Below, in pieces: positions 1 through 12,049 of a DNA stretch of 64,000 nt. Below the pieces are notes generated by a model. That model worked only from the letters and a program-made list of their open reading frames with translations, made no database searches and was not told where the DNA came from. This stretch comes from Escallonia rubra. Its lineage: Eukaryota > Streptophyta > Magnoliopsida > Escalloniales > Escalloniaceae. The position numbers and the translations under genes are program-made. The DNA lies in contig JAVXUO010001315.1 in assembly GCA_033065855.1 (NCBI GenBank), positions 149,249 through 213,248 of the forward strand, read 5' to 3'. How positions within the stretch are numbered: the first letter of the stretch is position 1; each line of letters starts with the position of its first letter.

Positions 1-90
1 GAACCATTACAAGGCACTGGTGATAAGTCCAAGGGGTTTACAAGACGAGGAAGAAGATGATGCCGAAGAAGATGCAGTGGACCTTTAGTC
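1..90 (+). pseudogene. C-terminal tail of a FAR1-type transposase (left-arm copy, cut by window start)
   Basis: Plus-strand translation ends in an acidic tail (ISPRGLQDEEEDDAEED...VDL, stop TAG near 89). It matches the tail of the minus-strand FAR1-like copy that ends at 10587, with a few substitutions. It is therefore the mirror copy of that gene; the body lies outside the window. The acidic end has no known function here. Confidence 0.7.
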
Positions 91-274
91 TAAAAATTTA
101 TTGTAATAATCTTTTATGAGCCATCAAGTCTATTGGCGTTGTATTTGAATTATAGACTTTGTAATAATCCTAGATGTGTATTCATACTAAAATTTTACCG
201 TACCATTTGGTTATTCTCGAATTGTGTTTCTTGACCATCTGAATTTTAATGTACTCTTGTAGAAACATTGCATC

Positions 275-1200
275 CAATGCTAAGATTTTTTTTTTGTTTT
301 GATCGTCCACTACACTATGTAGCGGATAGCCAAGCCGAAACACTGACCTCCAACACTTAGAATTTTTTTTTGGTGTTATGCCATCCGCTACACTATGTAA
401 CGGACGACCAAGTAGAAACATTGGCCTCCAACACTTAGAATTTTTTTGGGCGTTTAAGCCGTTCGCTACACTATGTAGTAGACGGCCAGGCAGAACCATT
501 GGCCTCCAACACTTAAAAGAATTTTGTGTGTTTAGACCATCCGCTACAGTTGCGGACGACCAAATAGAAACATTGGCCTCCAACACTTACAATTGTTTTG
601 GTGTTTAAGTCGTTGGCTACAATATGTAACGGACGGCCAAGCAGAAAAATTTGCCTCCAACACTTAGATTTTTTTGGTGTTGAGAACGTCCGTTATACTA
701 TGTAGCGGACGGCCAAGCAGAAATATTTGCCTCCAACAATTAGATTTTTTTTGGTGTTTAGGCCGTCTGCTACACTATGTAGCGGACGGCTAAGCAGAAA
801 CATTGGCCTCCAATACTTAGAATTTTTTTGGTGTTTAGACCGTTTGCTACACTATGTATGTTTTGGTGTTTAGACCGTCTGCTACACTATGTAGCGGACG
901 GCCAAGTAGAAACATTGACCTCCAACACTTAGAATTTTTTTTGGCGTTTAAGGTCATCCGCTACACCATGTAGCGAACGGCCAAGCGGAAACATTTTTTG
1001 GTGTTTAGACCGTTCGCTACACTATGTAGCGGACGACCAAGGAGAAGCATTGGCCTCCAACACTTAGAATTTTTTGGTGTTTAGATCGTCCGCTGCACTA
1101 TGTTGGACGGCCAAGCCGAAATATTAGCCTCCAACTTAGAATTTTTTTGGTGTTTAAGCCTTCTGCTACACTATGTAGCGGATGACCAAGCAGACTAATG
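275..1200. repeat. About 77-bp minisatellite with an internal hairpin core (left arm)
   Basis: About 13 degenerate tandem units. Each has a dyad core of the form GTCCGCTACA-CTA-TGTAGCGGAC, then a spacer related to GGCCAAGCAGAAACATTGG, CCTCCAACACTTAG and a T-rich run ending in GGTGTTTA. Core spacing is about 74-79 bp. Several units show compensating-looking changes on both sides of the dyad, while others break it. Open frames crossing this array are by-products of the repeat. Confidence 0.85.
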
Positions 1201-1439
1201 TAAAGCCCTTTTCCCTCATTTTCTTACCCACCATCAACCTGTCTCAAGAAGTTCAAAAAAACCGCAACACATAAAATTCTTAAAAGAAATACTCAACCGC
1301 AACACGAAACCATAAAAAGATTGCCTTTCATAAACAAACGAGATCAAATTTCATAAACATAAGCAACTCAAGTGACAATGCTATTACATAACAATAAAAA
1401 TTTACAATGTTATTCGGTCTCATCCTGAGCCGGATTTAC

Positions 1440-4367
1440 AATATTCCTAACTAGTCTAGGCCGTCCTCTATGAATTTGTCAAGCTATCCTATATCTAAAG
1501 TTTTCTACGTCTGCTTCGCTCCAGACGGCCGCCTTGAGGCTCTACATCAAGATGAAGACGCCGCAGTCTGAATGATTAGCTCGTATGGGCCTCCGTTTCT
1601 TCAATCGAACTACAAGATTCGGCTTCGTCGGTACTCTTTGTCCATGGAGAGAGTGGCCATGGCACAAAGCAGATCCCGTGGACAAATAAAATCGGCGTAA
1701 GCTACGAGATAACAATTACAATAAGCAAATTAAGAAATAGAAAATCCTAACAACAATCGAAAGATTACCATAGCATCCAATTGTTCTTTGAAAAGTTTCT
1801 TCACGGGCATCATTTTGGCATCGTTGTGGAAAATGTCGAGGATTGATATGACCATATTTTTTGGTTTATAGCAAACCAAGTACCAGTGGGACTGATCCAA
1901 GAAGGGTAATATGAAGGCGTCTGCATCACGGACGTTCACCAATGGAGCAAGCATGCAGTGAGCGAACTAGGATGACGCCAATGGAGCAAGCTTCTCCTCC
2001 CCCTCACAAATTTACACTATTGCCATTCTCCACAAAGCATGCCATGAAAAAGCGCATCCATCATAAAAACGCGGGGATACGCATTGCCCCTATCCCTTTC
2101 CCGACGCATCAAAAGTTTGGTGCAGGTAGACATCACAGTATCTTCCAACCAACGACATCAGAGAATCCACCACAAGACATAGTAATCCATATTATTGGGG
2201 CAATTCACACCACTTTCTGGTTGTAGCTGGGAGGGGGGGGGGACTCGTTGAAGTAACGTTGGTGGATTATGGCACATTGTTTCTGGCTTTAGAGGCTTCA
2301 ACGGATGCACTTTGGGATAAGCAGGGTCGACCGGGGGATATTGTCCTCCTTGAGGCTCTTCGGGTATCCTAAGGTCGTAAGGTCCCGCCCACGGGGTGAC
2401 GAGTGGCAGTGACTCGGAAAGATTGAAGTTTGCAAAGTTGAAGTCTTGTGTGACTTGACTCCGAGAGATTGGTGTAACTTCCGGGTCCCCAAGCAAAGCA
2501 AACGAGGGACCATTGAACTTATCCCTCGCTCACATGGGGAGGCTGCCACCCAGGATAATCCATTCCCAAGCTCACGCCCGAAGGCTATACCGTATAACAG
2601 CTCACAAACTCCCCGCAGTCATGCTCCAATATCTCAGCATGGGAGCGAAGATTCGCTCTCATGGCATCCAGCAGATCCTTTCGCCCACTCAACTTCTTTA
2701 AGAAGACGGGCGAGGCATCAACCTACATCCAAGTAGATAATAAGTAACTTCAAACACGAATGAGATTGAATGCAAAACTACGAGATCTAATTTAATTAAA
2801 AGCATTAGGAAACTTACGAGCTCAAATGCCCTACGCTCATCGATTTGACCCTTAAGGTGGTACTTCTGGCCTCTTGTCCACCTTATTGGGGCTATTCTCT
2901 TCTGGGTGATGCAGTATTACCACTCGAGATACTGCTCAATGCTGACCACGGGGTCAAGCTCCGACACAATGCCCATCGACGTGTCTTTCCAAGAACCCCA
3001 CATTTCAATTTCGGTAGCGTACAATTCGATCGCATTCACCTGGCCAAACCGTTGGACACCCGGTGTGTTCCTATTAACCCTCATATCTGGGGCGTCAACT
3101 GGCAACCCCTGCAGGTAGTCAAAATGGCGCATTGCACGATCTGGTAGTTGCCACTCCGTGATCTCGAAGTGGATCAGTGGTGTGCGTTGTAACCCGGAGA
3201 GCGTGAAGACGAACGACTCTGCCACCCGTCCCGTCAAACGTTTGTACGGCGCCCAACACATTGGCCCAGAGATAGCAAGTCGAACTCTCCCCGATAGAAT
3301 ACGATGTTGTGATGGGGATCATCTTTCCTCGGATAGTGGCTCTCCCTCCGACTGTACTCCCAAGCGCACAACCGAGGCCACACATTATTGGTTCCCTTCC
3401 TACGGTTGGGTGCGCCGACAGTAATGTGTTCATAAGACCACACCTAAGAACAAAGACAAATTAGGGTTGTATCGTCAAAATTTATTATGCACTGACTAAT
3501 AAAAAAATATCGAAAACGTAATTACAAAGAGATATGATATACCTGCAACAATGAAAGACATGCACATATAGCTTTGAAGTCGGGCCTCGTACGCGTTGCC
3601 TTGTGCAATGCTCGATACAAGTATGCAAGAGTTGCTGCACCCCAGGCATACTCCCCAACCTCTTGCAAGTTGCCCAACAATGCTAAATATTTGGTTTGAA
3701 CCGTATTCTTCGGCGTCGTTAGGAATATAATTGCCTCCATCACCCATAGCAGGAAGGCCTTTGTGTGCAGCACAAGCATCTCCTCCGTGTAGTACTCCGG
3801 CAAAACCCCAAAATTTTCTACCAACCACCTCAACTTTATGCCACCACTGTTAAATTCATTCTCAAGTATCGAAGTAAAGAAGCCCTTAATAGCTCTTTTA
3901 GATGTTGCGGAAGACCGAGAAGCAATTATCGGATGCCCCGTCACCGGTAACCCTAAGATGAACCCTACATCTTCTAAGGTTATTGTCATCTCTCCAAGAG
4001 GGAAGTGAAACGTATTCGTTTCACTTCTCTATCGTTCACAAGGGCACCTATTAAGTTTCGGTTAATTTTGTTGAAAGATATCCCCATGAGTAAAAACCCC
4101 AATACCAATTCCCCGCAGCAATTTTTTCTGAAATTTATTCAATCTCTAGTTTTGGAATTGTTTGGTTTTTTCTGTTGTGATGAGTGGTGCTCTTTCCTAC
4201 GAATTAACAAAGACTATTTAAGCAAAGCAAAAGGTGTACAATGTTTGTGAGAATAAGAAAATAAACAGAAATTAAGTATCTTACTGTCCATTCTAGATAG
4301 ATGTACTAATATGGTTTTCTTGGTCGTATAATACGGATGGATCTTTTAGTCCAGGGATAAAGGCCAT
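1440..4367 (-). pseudogene. Plant mobile domain (PMD) protein with Ulp1/C48 protease-like C-terminal region, left-arm copy
   Basis: Minus strand. The probable start is the ATG at 4367-4365 (MAFIPGLKDPSVLYDQ...), followed by a stop in place of W in the conserved IWNGQ end of exon 1 and a donor GTAAGATAC near 4288. The PMD core at 3522-3989 reads ITLEDVGFILGLPVTGHP then LRWLVENFGVLPEYYTEEML. An intron of about 100 bp (donor GTATATCAT, acceptor TTCTTAG) precedes VWSYEHITVGAP. After that the frame shifts at least twice (pieces at 3119-3433 and 2917-3261). A linker (2158-2496) holds SRSQVTQDFNFANFNLSE. The Ulp1-like part has FILPFLDQSHWYLVCY (catalytic His, 1730-1954) and HSDCGVFIL (catalytic Cys, near 1550-1575). 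PMD proteins are known from Mutator-like and gypsy-type elements and from host MAIN/MAIL1. Frameshifts and stops make this copy non-coding. Confidence 0.75.
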
Positions 4368-4457
4368 TTTTGCGACTGAAATTATGAAAAAACGTCAAGT
4401 TTGGAAGTTTTTATCAAACGCTGACAAATTACCAACGCTATACATACAACGCTAGTA

Positions 4458-5556
4458 TAGAGATGTCAAACGGGTCGGGCGGCCCGCGGCCCAGCCCGAC
4501 CTGGCCCGAAAAAAGCCTCGGCTGGCCCAGCCCTTTTATGAACAGTGCAGGCTCGAAGGAATAGGGCCTTGGACCGGGCCAAGGTTTCAGGAAAAATGGC
4601 CCGGGCTAGGCCCAGCCCTAAAAAAGCCCAAAAAAGCCCGGCCCGATTTTGGCCCGGATTCGGCCTTAAATTTGGCCCAAATTCTGGGCTGGCCCACTTT
4701 TCTTTTTAACTTTTTCTTTCAACCAACTATTTTGGTAATTTTTTTAACAAAACAGTTAACTTTTTCTAATGTGTATCTTACTAAAATAAAACTCTTTCTT
4801 TCAACCTACTATTTTGTTAATTTTTTTGGCAGTTATAAACTTTTAATGGCGCCATGTAGCAAAATATGGAACATTTATTTAATGATAAAAGTGAGTTCAA
4901 GTATATCTTCCCCTTCCCCTTGTCTATATGTTTTGCCAAATTAAAATCCTAGTTGCGGCCATGATTTGAAAAGAGGCCCCGTCTGACAAATGACAATGGC
5001 TCGATGACTAGACAAAATGTCAGTGATAATAAAAATAAAAAAACATGATGTTAATATTGTTGATAATAATGTTTCGAGATTTTTAATATGAGTTAATGAT
5101 TCCGACGATTGCAACCTCTTTGCCGTGGTCATGGTTTTACAATAAAGATAAGGATGTGTATAGAAAAGGAGGAAGTAGACAAACTAATGAGAGAGTCACC
5201 CATGTTTAGCTGCTAGTGCCCCTCTCGTGTAACAGGAACCATACTACAATGTCAGTGGGGACCTCTTACACTAGTTTCAGTTGGCGATTGAGACTTGTGA
5301 TGTTGCTCCAAGTCTCCAACCATTTAATTTATAGATGTGAATAACAAGGAGTTAAGAACAGGAAGAAAAAAAATATTGGGCCCGGGCTCGGCCCTAAATA
5401 TTGGGCCTAGGGCCAGGGCTTGGACTGGGCCCAAATATCCCAGATTTCAGGCCCGGCCCGGTTTCTTTTCTTTTGGCCCGGCCCCGACTCTTTTTGTTGG
5501 AAGCCCGCTGGGCCCGGGCTGGGACGGCCCGAACCCGGCCCATTGACATATCTGGA
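4458..5556. mobile_element. Non-autonomous hAT-like element with GC-rich inverted ends
   Basis: The left end reads TAGAGATGTCAA then CGGGTCGGGCGGCC. The right end, reverse-complemented, reads CAGATATGTCAA then TGGGCCGGGTTCGGGCC. Both ends are packed with GGCCCGGGC/CCCGGCC motifs over 150-200 bp, while the middle (4690-5330) is AT-rich with no coding signal. The end form is typical of plant hAT elements. A clean 8-bp target duplication could not be read. No counterpart exists in the right arm of the surrounding inverted duplication, which supports a later insertion. Confidence 0.6.
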
Positions 5557-5569
5557 TAGCACATGCATA

Positions 5570-5595
5570 ACACACACACACACACACACACACAC
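5570..5595. repeat. (AC)n microsatellite
   Basis: A pure AC run followed by GTAATCTAG. Its mirror partner is the GT run at 6213-6236 in the right arm; both sit next to a CTAGCACATGC / GCATGTGCTAG sequence. Confidence 0.9.
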
Positions 5596-5829
5596 GTAAT
5601 CTAGAAATTGTCAACGCTAGCACATGCATAATACATAATCAAAATCATGCGCAATACTCACAAACTCTAGATTATACACAAATAAATGATTGATTTGTGA
5701 ACTTACGTGATTAATTAGACGATTAAAGGAATTCTTGGGAAGAAATTACACAGATCTATTTGCCAACGTAGCTGGGAAGATAGGGAAGAAGAAAGAAAGG
5801 ATGACTTTCGAAGTTAGAGTTTGTTGTAT

Positions 5830-6180
5830 ATATATGGGTTGTCCGCTACATTATGTAGCAGACGGAGTCCCCGTCTGCCACAATATCTAACGGACGGTGT
5901 GGGGGGACATGATGTGACACTTGTCAGCCAAAAGTCATTCGTCACACAGTGTGGCGGACGACTTTTTGACTGATAAGGGTCAGGGTCAAAAAGTCATCCG
6001 CTACACTGTGTAGTGGACGGTTAGGGCGGGATATTTTGGTCAAAAAGACCGTCTGCCACAAAATATGGCAGATGATTTTTTTTTTTCAAAAAAAAAAAAT
6101 AGACCTGGGTAAGAATGGACGGCCACATCGCGCGGGCAACTTAGCCTAAGTTGCCCGCGCGGTCAATGGATTAGCTCTCG
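5830..6180. repeat. Hairpin cores and palindromic end motif near the centre of the inverted duplication
   Basis: Contains five diverged copies of the hairpin core (near 5838, 5869, 5937, 5995 and 6050) with AT/GC changes in the stem. Next comes a 6120-6170 segment built around the palindrome GGCAACTTAGCCTAAGTTGCC. Similar segments lie at 12130-12170 and 12490-12530, so this may be a terminal or subterminal segment of the Mutator-like element. No gene is seen. Confidence 0.55.
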
Positions 6181-6236
6181 TATATATATATATAGATATA
6201 TATATATATATACACGTGTGTGTGTGTGTGTGTGTG
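6181..6236. repeat. (TA)n-(GT)n compound microsatellite
   Basis: TA steps interrupted by GATA, then ACACG and a pure GT run. It lies upstream of the right-arm PMD gene and mirrors the AC run at 5570-5595. Confidence 0.9.
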
Positions 6237-6425
6237 CATGTGCTAGTGTTGGCAAAGCTAGATTTGCCAATGTTTTATAGCAATTTACGAATTTGATGAA
6301 TTATGTATGTGTAGATGTGTATATAGATGATGTATTATGCATGTGCTAGTGTTGGCAAAGCTATATTTGTCAAGGTCTGGAGCAATTTACGAACTTGATG
6401 TATTTGCTTAATTTCAGTAAAAAAA

Positions 6426-9400
6426 ATGACATTTAATCCCGGACCCGAAAATCCCTCCGTCTTGTATGACCAAGTAAACCATATGAGTACAACAATTTGG
6501 AATGGACAAGTAAGATACTAATTTTTGTGATTATTCTTTTTAATTTCAATTGTGAACATTGTATATTTTCCTTAAAGACGCTTTGTTAATTCATAGGAAA
6601 GAGATTTACTAAAGAATCCACTTGAATTGTGGAGGTTACACCCGCTTTATAAGCGTTTGTTGCGTAGGATGGGGTTTGGGGATATTTTTTCCTCAACATG
6701 ACTGGACTTTAATATGGGCCATCGTTGAACGGTATTTTCACTTCCCTCTTAGAGAGATAACAATAACTTTAGAAGATGTAGAGTACATCTTAGGATTACC
6801 CATGACTGGACGGCCAGTTTGTTTTGGTAAGATTGATAGGCAACATAAAGGATTTGCAAGGGACAAATTTGGAGCGATACCCCAAGACTAGTTTGGGCAG
6901 AGTAGAATAAAGTTGAAGTGGTTGGTAGAGTCGTTCGCGGTTTTATCAGAACCTTTCACGGATGAGATGCTGGTTATGCACACAAAGGCTTTCATGCTCT
7001 ATGTGATGGGGGCCATTTTGTTCCCAACGATGATGAAGAACACAGTCTACGTGAAGTATTTATCTCTGTTGGATAACTTGCAAGAGGTAGGCAAGTATGC
7101 GTGGGGTGCAACCACACTTGCATACTTGTCTGCACAAAGCAACAAGGATCGAGTGCAAAGCTATATGTTCATGTCTCTCATTGTTGCAGATGTATCATAT
7201 CACCCCTTTTTTAATTTTTAGTGATAAATTTTTATTAGTCACTGCACAATTAGTTTTTACCATACTTCACCTATTTGTCTTTATTATTTTTTTCTAGGTG
7301 TGGTTTTATGAACACCTCGGTGTCGGGCGCCCCAACTTAGGCCCAAAACCCAAAATATATGGCCTTAGTTACGCTCTTGGGAGTACAATCGGAGGGAGAG
7401 CCACTACCGGAGAAGAGATAAACCCCATCACAAGATTGTCTTCTATATGTTGGGCGTTGTACGAGAGATTGAAAGACATGTGGAAAAGTCATACGTTTTT
7501 ACATTCTCTGGTATGCAGCCCACTCCATTGATCCATTGGGAGATTACAGAATGGCAACTACCTGATCGTGCCATGTGATAGTTGGAATGCATGCAAGGGT
7601 TGCCAGCAGATGCTCCAGACATGATACCTAATGGGAACCCATCAATTGTGATGTTCGGGCATGTAGATGCCCTCGAACTGTGCTTAGAGGAGATTGGACT
7701 GTGGGAATCCTAGCAGGACACACTGAAAGCTATGATTTCCGAGCCTGACCCTGTGATCAGCATCCAGTACAATCTGCAGTGGAATGATCACATTACTCGG
7801 AGGAGAATACACCCAGTGTCGTGGGCAATAGGCGAGAAATACCAGCCTAGGGGTATAATTGAATAGCGAGTTGCATTTGATCTCGCAAGTTTCCTATTTA
7901 AGTTCATGTAGCATTCGATCTCATAAATATCCTATTTAAGTTCATGTAGTGTTTAAGATTTACAAATGATCTAACTTCATGTAAGTTGATGCCTTGCTCG
8001 CGTTCTTCTAAAAATTGAATTAATAGAGAGATCTTTTAGGTGCCATGGGAGCGAATCTTCACTTCTAGGCTTAGACCTTGGAGCATAGCTACGGGGAGTT
8101 TGTGAAGGGCTATAGGGGACAACCTTTGGGCATGAGCCTAAGAATGGGTCATCCCTCGGGGCAGCCTTAGGGTGTGAGCGACAGAATAGGTAGCCCTCGG
8201 GGAAGTCTTCGACCATGAGCGAAGGAATGGGTGATGTTTGGGGGCAATGTTTGGCTGTGAGCAAGGGAATGGGTAGTCCCTCGAGGAAGTCTTCAACCAT
8301 GAGCGAGGGAATAAGTGATGCTTGAGGGCACTATTCGGCCGTGAGTGAGGGAATGGGTCGGCCCTGGGTGCAGCCTTTGGCTAGGAGCCAGGGAATGGCT
8401 CATTGGGACCAATGGAGTCGACGCTCATTTGAGTTTCTTAGGGACTCGTATGTTACAGAAGATCCCCGAAGTCAAGTCACACAAGATTTGGACTTCGCGA
8501 ACCTGTCTTTCTCCAAGGCAATGCAACTCGTCCCGTGGTCAGGAACTTCCACTTCTGGCCTTGGGATACCCGAAGAGCCTCAAGGAGCAAGTAGGAAAAA
8601 AATATCCCCCATGTCGATCCCATCCCTCCTATGTCAAAAGTCATCCGTTGAAGCCCTTGAAGCCAAAAAAACATGCCTCAGTCTACGAACGTTGCTTAGT
8701 GAGCCCCCCAACTATGCTCTCAAGTTCGTGTTCAATATACGGATTATGATGTCCCATCGATAGTATGTCCTCCCTCGGACTAGATGCTTCATTGGATAAT
8801 ACAGTGATAAATACATATATCCAGCTTCTGATCCGTAGAGAGAGGGATAGGGGAGATGCGTATCCTCGATTTTTTATGTTCAATACGCTTTTTAGTTCTT
8901 TACTCTATGGACATTGCGACCAATGGTGTAAGGCAAAAAAAAGGCAGACATTGAGTAGCTATCGTCCCGATTCCGCGCTCACTAAAAAAATCACTAATAG
9001 TACGAATTCAGTGAGTTACTTGGATGTGGATGTCTTTCTACTACCCGTCGTAGACCACATCCACTGGTAGCTATGTCTGTTTCAATCGTTGACAGTCTCT
9101 GGAACGATATAGTGGATGCCTCTTAAGCAACCTTACAGCGGACCCTTGGGAGCTATGGTGAGAATATTATTTGTCTTTATAGTTTATCTATGTCTTAATT
9201 TAATTTCTTAATTCGACTCTCATAGCTTAAGTGTCTTTTATTATTCTGCAAGATTTGTTTTGTTCCATTCTTTGCAACCTCTAAGGGCTTAAAGCACCGG
9301 CAAGATTGAAGCTCAATATTTAGGTGAAGAAAAGTAGGCCCATGCAAGTTAACGGATCAGATTGCGGTGTCTGGTGATGTACATGGACTTCATTTGTCAG

Positions 9401-9480
9401 TCTGAGAGCCTCAAGAAGCACAACTGAAGCCAAGACGATGTAAACAACTGTAGATTTAGGATAGCTTGACAAATTCAAAA
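6426..9480 (+). pseudogene. PMD protein with Ulp1/C48 protease-like C-terminal region, right-arm copy
   Basis: Exon 1 is 6426-6509 (ATG, 28 codons, MTFNPGPENPSVLYDQ... ending IWNGQ) with donor GTAAGATAC. Exon 2 starts at 6597 after TTCATAG with ERDLLKNPLELWRLHPLY. The PMD core follows: ITLEDVEYILGLPMTGRPV, then a TAG near 6889, then LKWLVESFAVLSEPFTDEML and GKYAWGATTLAYL. The next exon starts at 7299 (VWFYEHLGVGRPN). Stops and frame changes continue to about 7890. The linker near 8460-8600 matches the left copy (SQVTQDLDFANLSFS). The protease-like part has DVFLLPVVDHIHW followed directly by a stop (9070) and a separate GSDCGVW near 9356-9375. The His and Cys motifs survive but in broken frames. 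PMD is plant-specific; C48 proteases cleave SUMO-type conjugates, but activity cannot be claimed here. Confidence 0.75.
8180..8350 (+). repeat. Short tandem repeat inside the PMD-Ulp1 linker
   Basis: Units of about 60 bp with a GTGAGC..AGGGAATGGG core and CCCTCGAGGAAGTCTTC recur at least three times. The left arm has a shorter form, so the repeat expanded in the right arm after duplication. It creates a long opposite-strand frame with no domain. Confidence 0.55.
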
Positions 9481-9779
9481 TTGCAAATCTAGCGAAGTTA
9501 GGGATATTGTATTTTTGGCTAAACCAAAGGGTAATATTTGACGTATCTTTTTGATGTAATAAAATACCATTTTATGTGATAATTGAGCACTTCTTTCTAG
9601 TATTGATTGTGTGATGTGATTTGAAAATGTCATGTATGTATAGTTTGAGTATTGATTTATGAATGTGGTGCGTTATAGTTGAGTATCGCTTTGAGAATGT
9701 GGTGTGTGTGTGGTTGCTTTGAGAATGATTAAAACATGTTGGTGGTGGGTTAAAATAAGGCAAAATGGGTTTTAAGGGC

Positions 9780-10400
9780 TGCTCTACCGTCCGCCACATT
9801 ATGTAGCGGACGCCAGGGCAGTGTGCCAAGTCTCTGTTCCAGACAGTGAAACATAATGCTTTTTTGGGGGGTCTTTTTTCTGCTGAAGTTTTGGGACTAA
9901 GAACCCGAATTCTAAGTGTTGGGACCAAGAACCCGAATGTTTTCTAAGTGTTAGAGTGGGTGGTTTCTATCCCATTGTTCACTACACTATGTAGCGGTCG
10001 GTAGGACAAAATGCTTAATTGGGAGTCTTTTTTCTGCCTAAGTGTTGGGACCAAGAACCCCGAATGTTTTCTAAGTGTTGGAGTGGGTGGTTTCTGTCCC
10101 CTCGTCCGCTACACTATGTAGCGGTCGGTGGGACAAAATGCTTTTTGGGGGTCTTTTTTCTGTCTAAATGTTAGGACCAAGAACCCCAAATTTTTTCTAA
10201 GCGTTGGAGTGTGTAGTTTATGTCCTTTCATTCGCTACATTATGTAGTGAACAGTGAAATATAATCCTTTTTTGGGGGTCCTTTTTATGTTTAAGTGTTG
10301 TGACCAAGAACCTCAAATTTTTTCCCAAGTGTTGGAATGCGTAATTTCTGTCCCCTCGTCCGCTACATTATGTAGCGGACGGTGGGACAAAAACTTTTTG
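9780..10400. repeat. About 128-bp minisatellite with the same hairpin core (right arm)
   Basis: Hairpin cores near 9788, 9968, 10104, 10230 and 10357 are separated by about 128 bp for most units. The spacers share GGACCAAGAACCCCAAA, TTTTCTAAG and GTGTTGGAGTGGGTGG. The core matches the left-arm array but the spacer and period differ, so each arm expanded its own unit around a shared dyad. Confidence 0.8.
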
Positions 10401-10586
10401 TTTAAGCTCGGCAGTTTAGCATGGTTAGTTAACTTGCTAATACACAACTCTTACCAAAAATACCAAAAATTGTTCACTACAAGAGTACATTAAAATTCAG
10501 AAGGTAAAAAGAAAATTTGTGAATAACCCAATGTTATATCTAAATTAATTATGAACACAAGAAAATATTATTACAAAGTCCATAGA

Positions 10587-12049
10587 CTAAAGGTCCACTT
10601 CATCTTCTTCGGCATCATCTTCTACCTCATCTTGCAAACCCCTTGGACTTATCCCCAGTGCCTTGTAATGGTTCTGCTTGTCATGGTTGGTCATTTTGTT
10701 GCAGGATGCACACTTTCTCAGTATCTTAGGTTCGATTGCTTGTTCAATAGAGATCTTCACCCATGCAGATCTCTTGCGGCCTTTCATTTATGATATAATT
10801 GGATCCAAAGGTTGGATAACATTGTCTTCTTCCTCAACCGACTCATCTTATTATGATCCATGTGTAGGAATGCCTTCAGCTTCAGCCGCATCGCTAGCTG
10901 AACCTACTTCAAACTGGTCGACAATGGGATCTTGCTCTAGCGTTGGATCGCGAAGATATTTATATCTGGCTATTGTAGCAGAACCCTTTACAGACAAACG
11001 TGTGAACATTGTCACCAGATGATTATAGCGCAACGTCTCTGATTCTTCAAAATCAGTAAATGGATGCTCTGGAAAGGTAATGGTATCATGCAACGTGTTT
11101 TCAACCTTAGACCACCACGGCAAGACGTATTTATCGGGGATTGCCGATATTCTTTTGAGTGAAAAAACGCAGAATGTGTCGACACAACATGCCGGAGAAC
11201 TCAAACTTCTTGCAAACACATGTCACCATATCCGTCTATGTGTCATGATTTACCATATACAGTCTATGCATTTTCTCAGGGACAAGGTCGCTCATCAACA
11301 AATAAACCTTGTATTCACGTGTAGACTTTTCTGCCACCTTGTTTATACTGTATCGTCCCAATTTTTGCAGCTCTACTTGGTTTTGTATGAACATCTCCTA
11401 CGTATAGACTTTTGGACATTCACCTCTAGAGGGGTCTCAAGCAGCCTTCTTCTTTATTTATACATGCTTGCAAAATCCGCAGCCCTTTCTTTCATGAATA
11501 TCTGTGCAACTGTTTTTTGGGTATTTATGATAAAACTCTTCAAATTCATAGATTCACTTCTGCCCAACGTTTTCATGCCCGCAGAAAAATACCTTCTGGT
11601 GTTAATGCCAGTCCATTGTTTTTTGAGCTCATACAAGTGTTGGAGCCACTTGTGGCCTTGCAATGAATAATCCTCAAGAAGTTTTTCCCACATCTCTTCA
11701 AATTCCTCAATCATAACAACTTGTTAACGCACCTGTCAAAATCTTATTTAAAGTCTGGATACTTTGCATACACATGATGTAAACGTTTAAAGTATTTGTT
11801 GCTATTGTGCCAAGTGCACAAGTTGTGTCAAGTCTCTAGGAAGACTGTAGCAATAGCCTTCTTCATTGCCAAATCTTTATCCGTGATGATTACTTTGGGT
11901 GCTTTGTTGTTTATGGCTTCCAACCACGTCTTAAACAACCATACAAAAGAACTTTCGCTCTCATCTCTTAACAATGTGAACCCTAATAGGATGGAGGGAA
12001 CGAGCACTGTTCCACAAAAAGGACGGGGATCTGGGGGCATTTTGGACAA
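10587..12049 (-). pseudogene. FAR1/FHY3-type Mutator transposase remnant
   Basis: Minus strand, read from 12049 to the stop at 10587. First comes the MULE transposase core: RPFCGTVLVPSILLGFTLL, SFVWLFKTWLEA and KVIITDKDLAMKKAI (the TD step carries a catalytic Asp). Then 11454-11714: FEEMWEKLLEDYSLQ, WLQHLYELKKQW, then AGMKTLGRSESMN, a signature block of the FAR1 family. Near 11150-11200 a SWIM zinc finger is readable as CVCKKFEFSGMLCRH, followed by a frame change before IPDKYVLPWWSK. The tail is acidic. The N-terminal part, including the FAR1 DNA-binding domain and probably the first catalytic Asp, is missing, replaced by hairpin-repeat sequence from 12050. Frame breaks between blocks show it is not functional. 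It converges on the PMD gene of the same arm. Confidence 0.75.

Noticed and set aside
275..1200. Regular repeats resembling a CRISPR array
   Set aside because: Spacers are copies of one another and the context is a plant transposon; it is a minisatellite.
11080..11670. A 196-codon plus-strand open frame
   Set aside because: It is antisense to the FAR1-type transposase blocks, which explain the conservation; it has no domain of its own.
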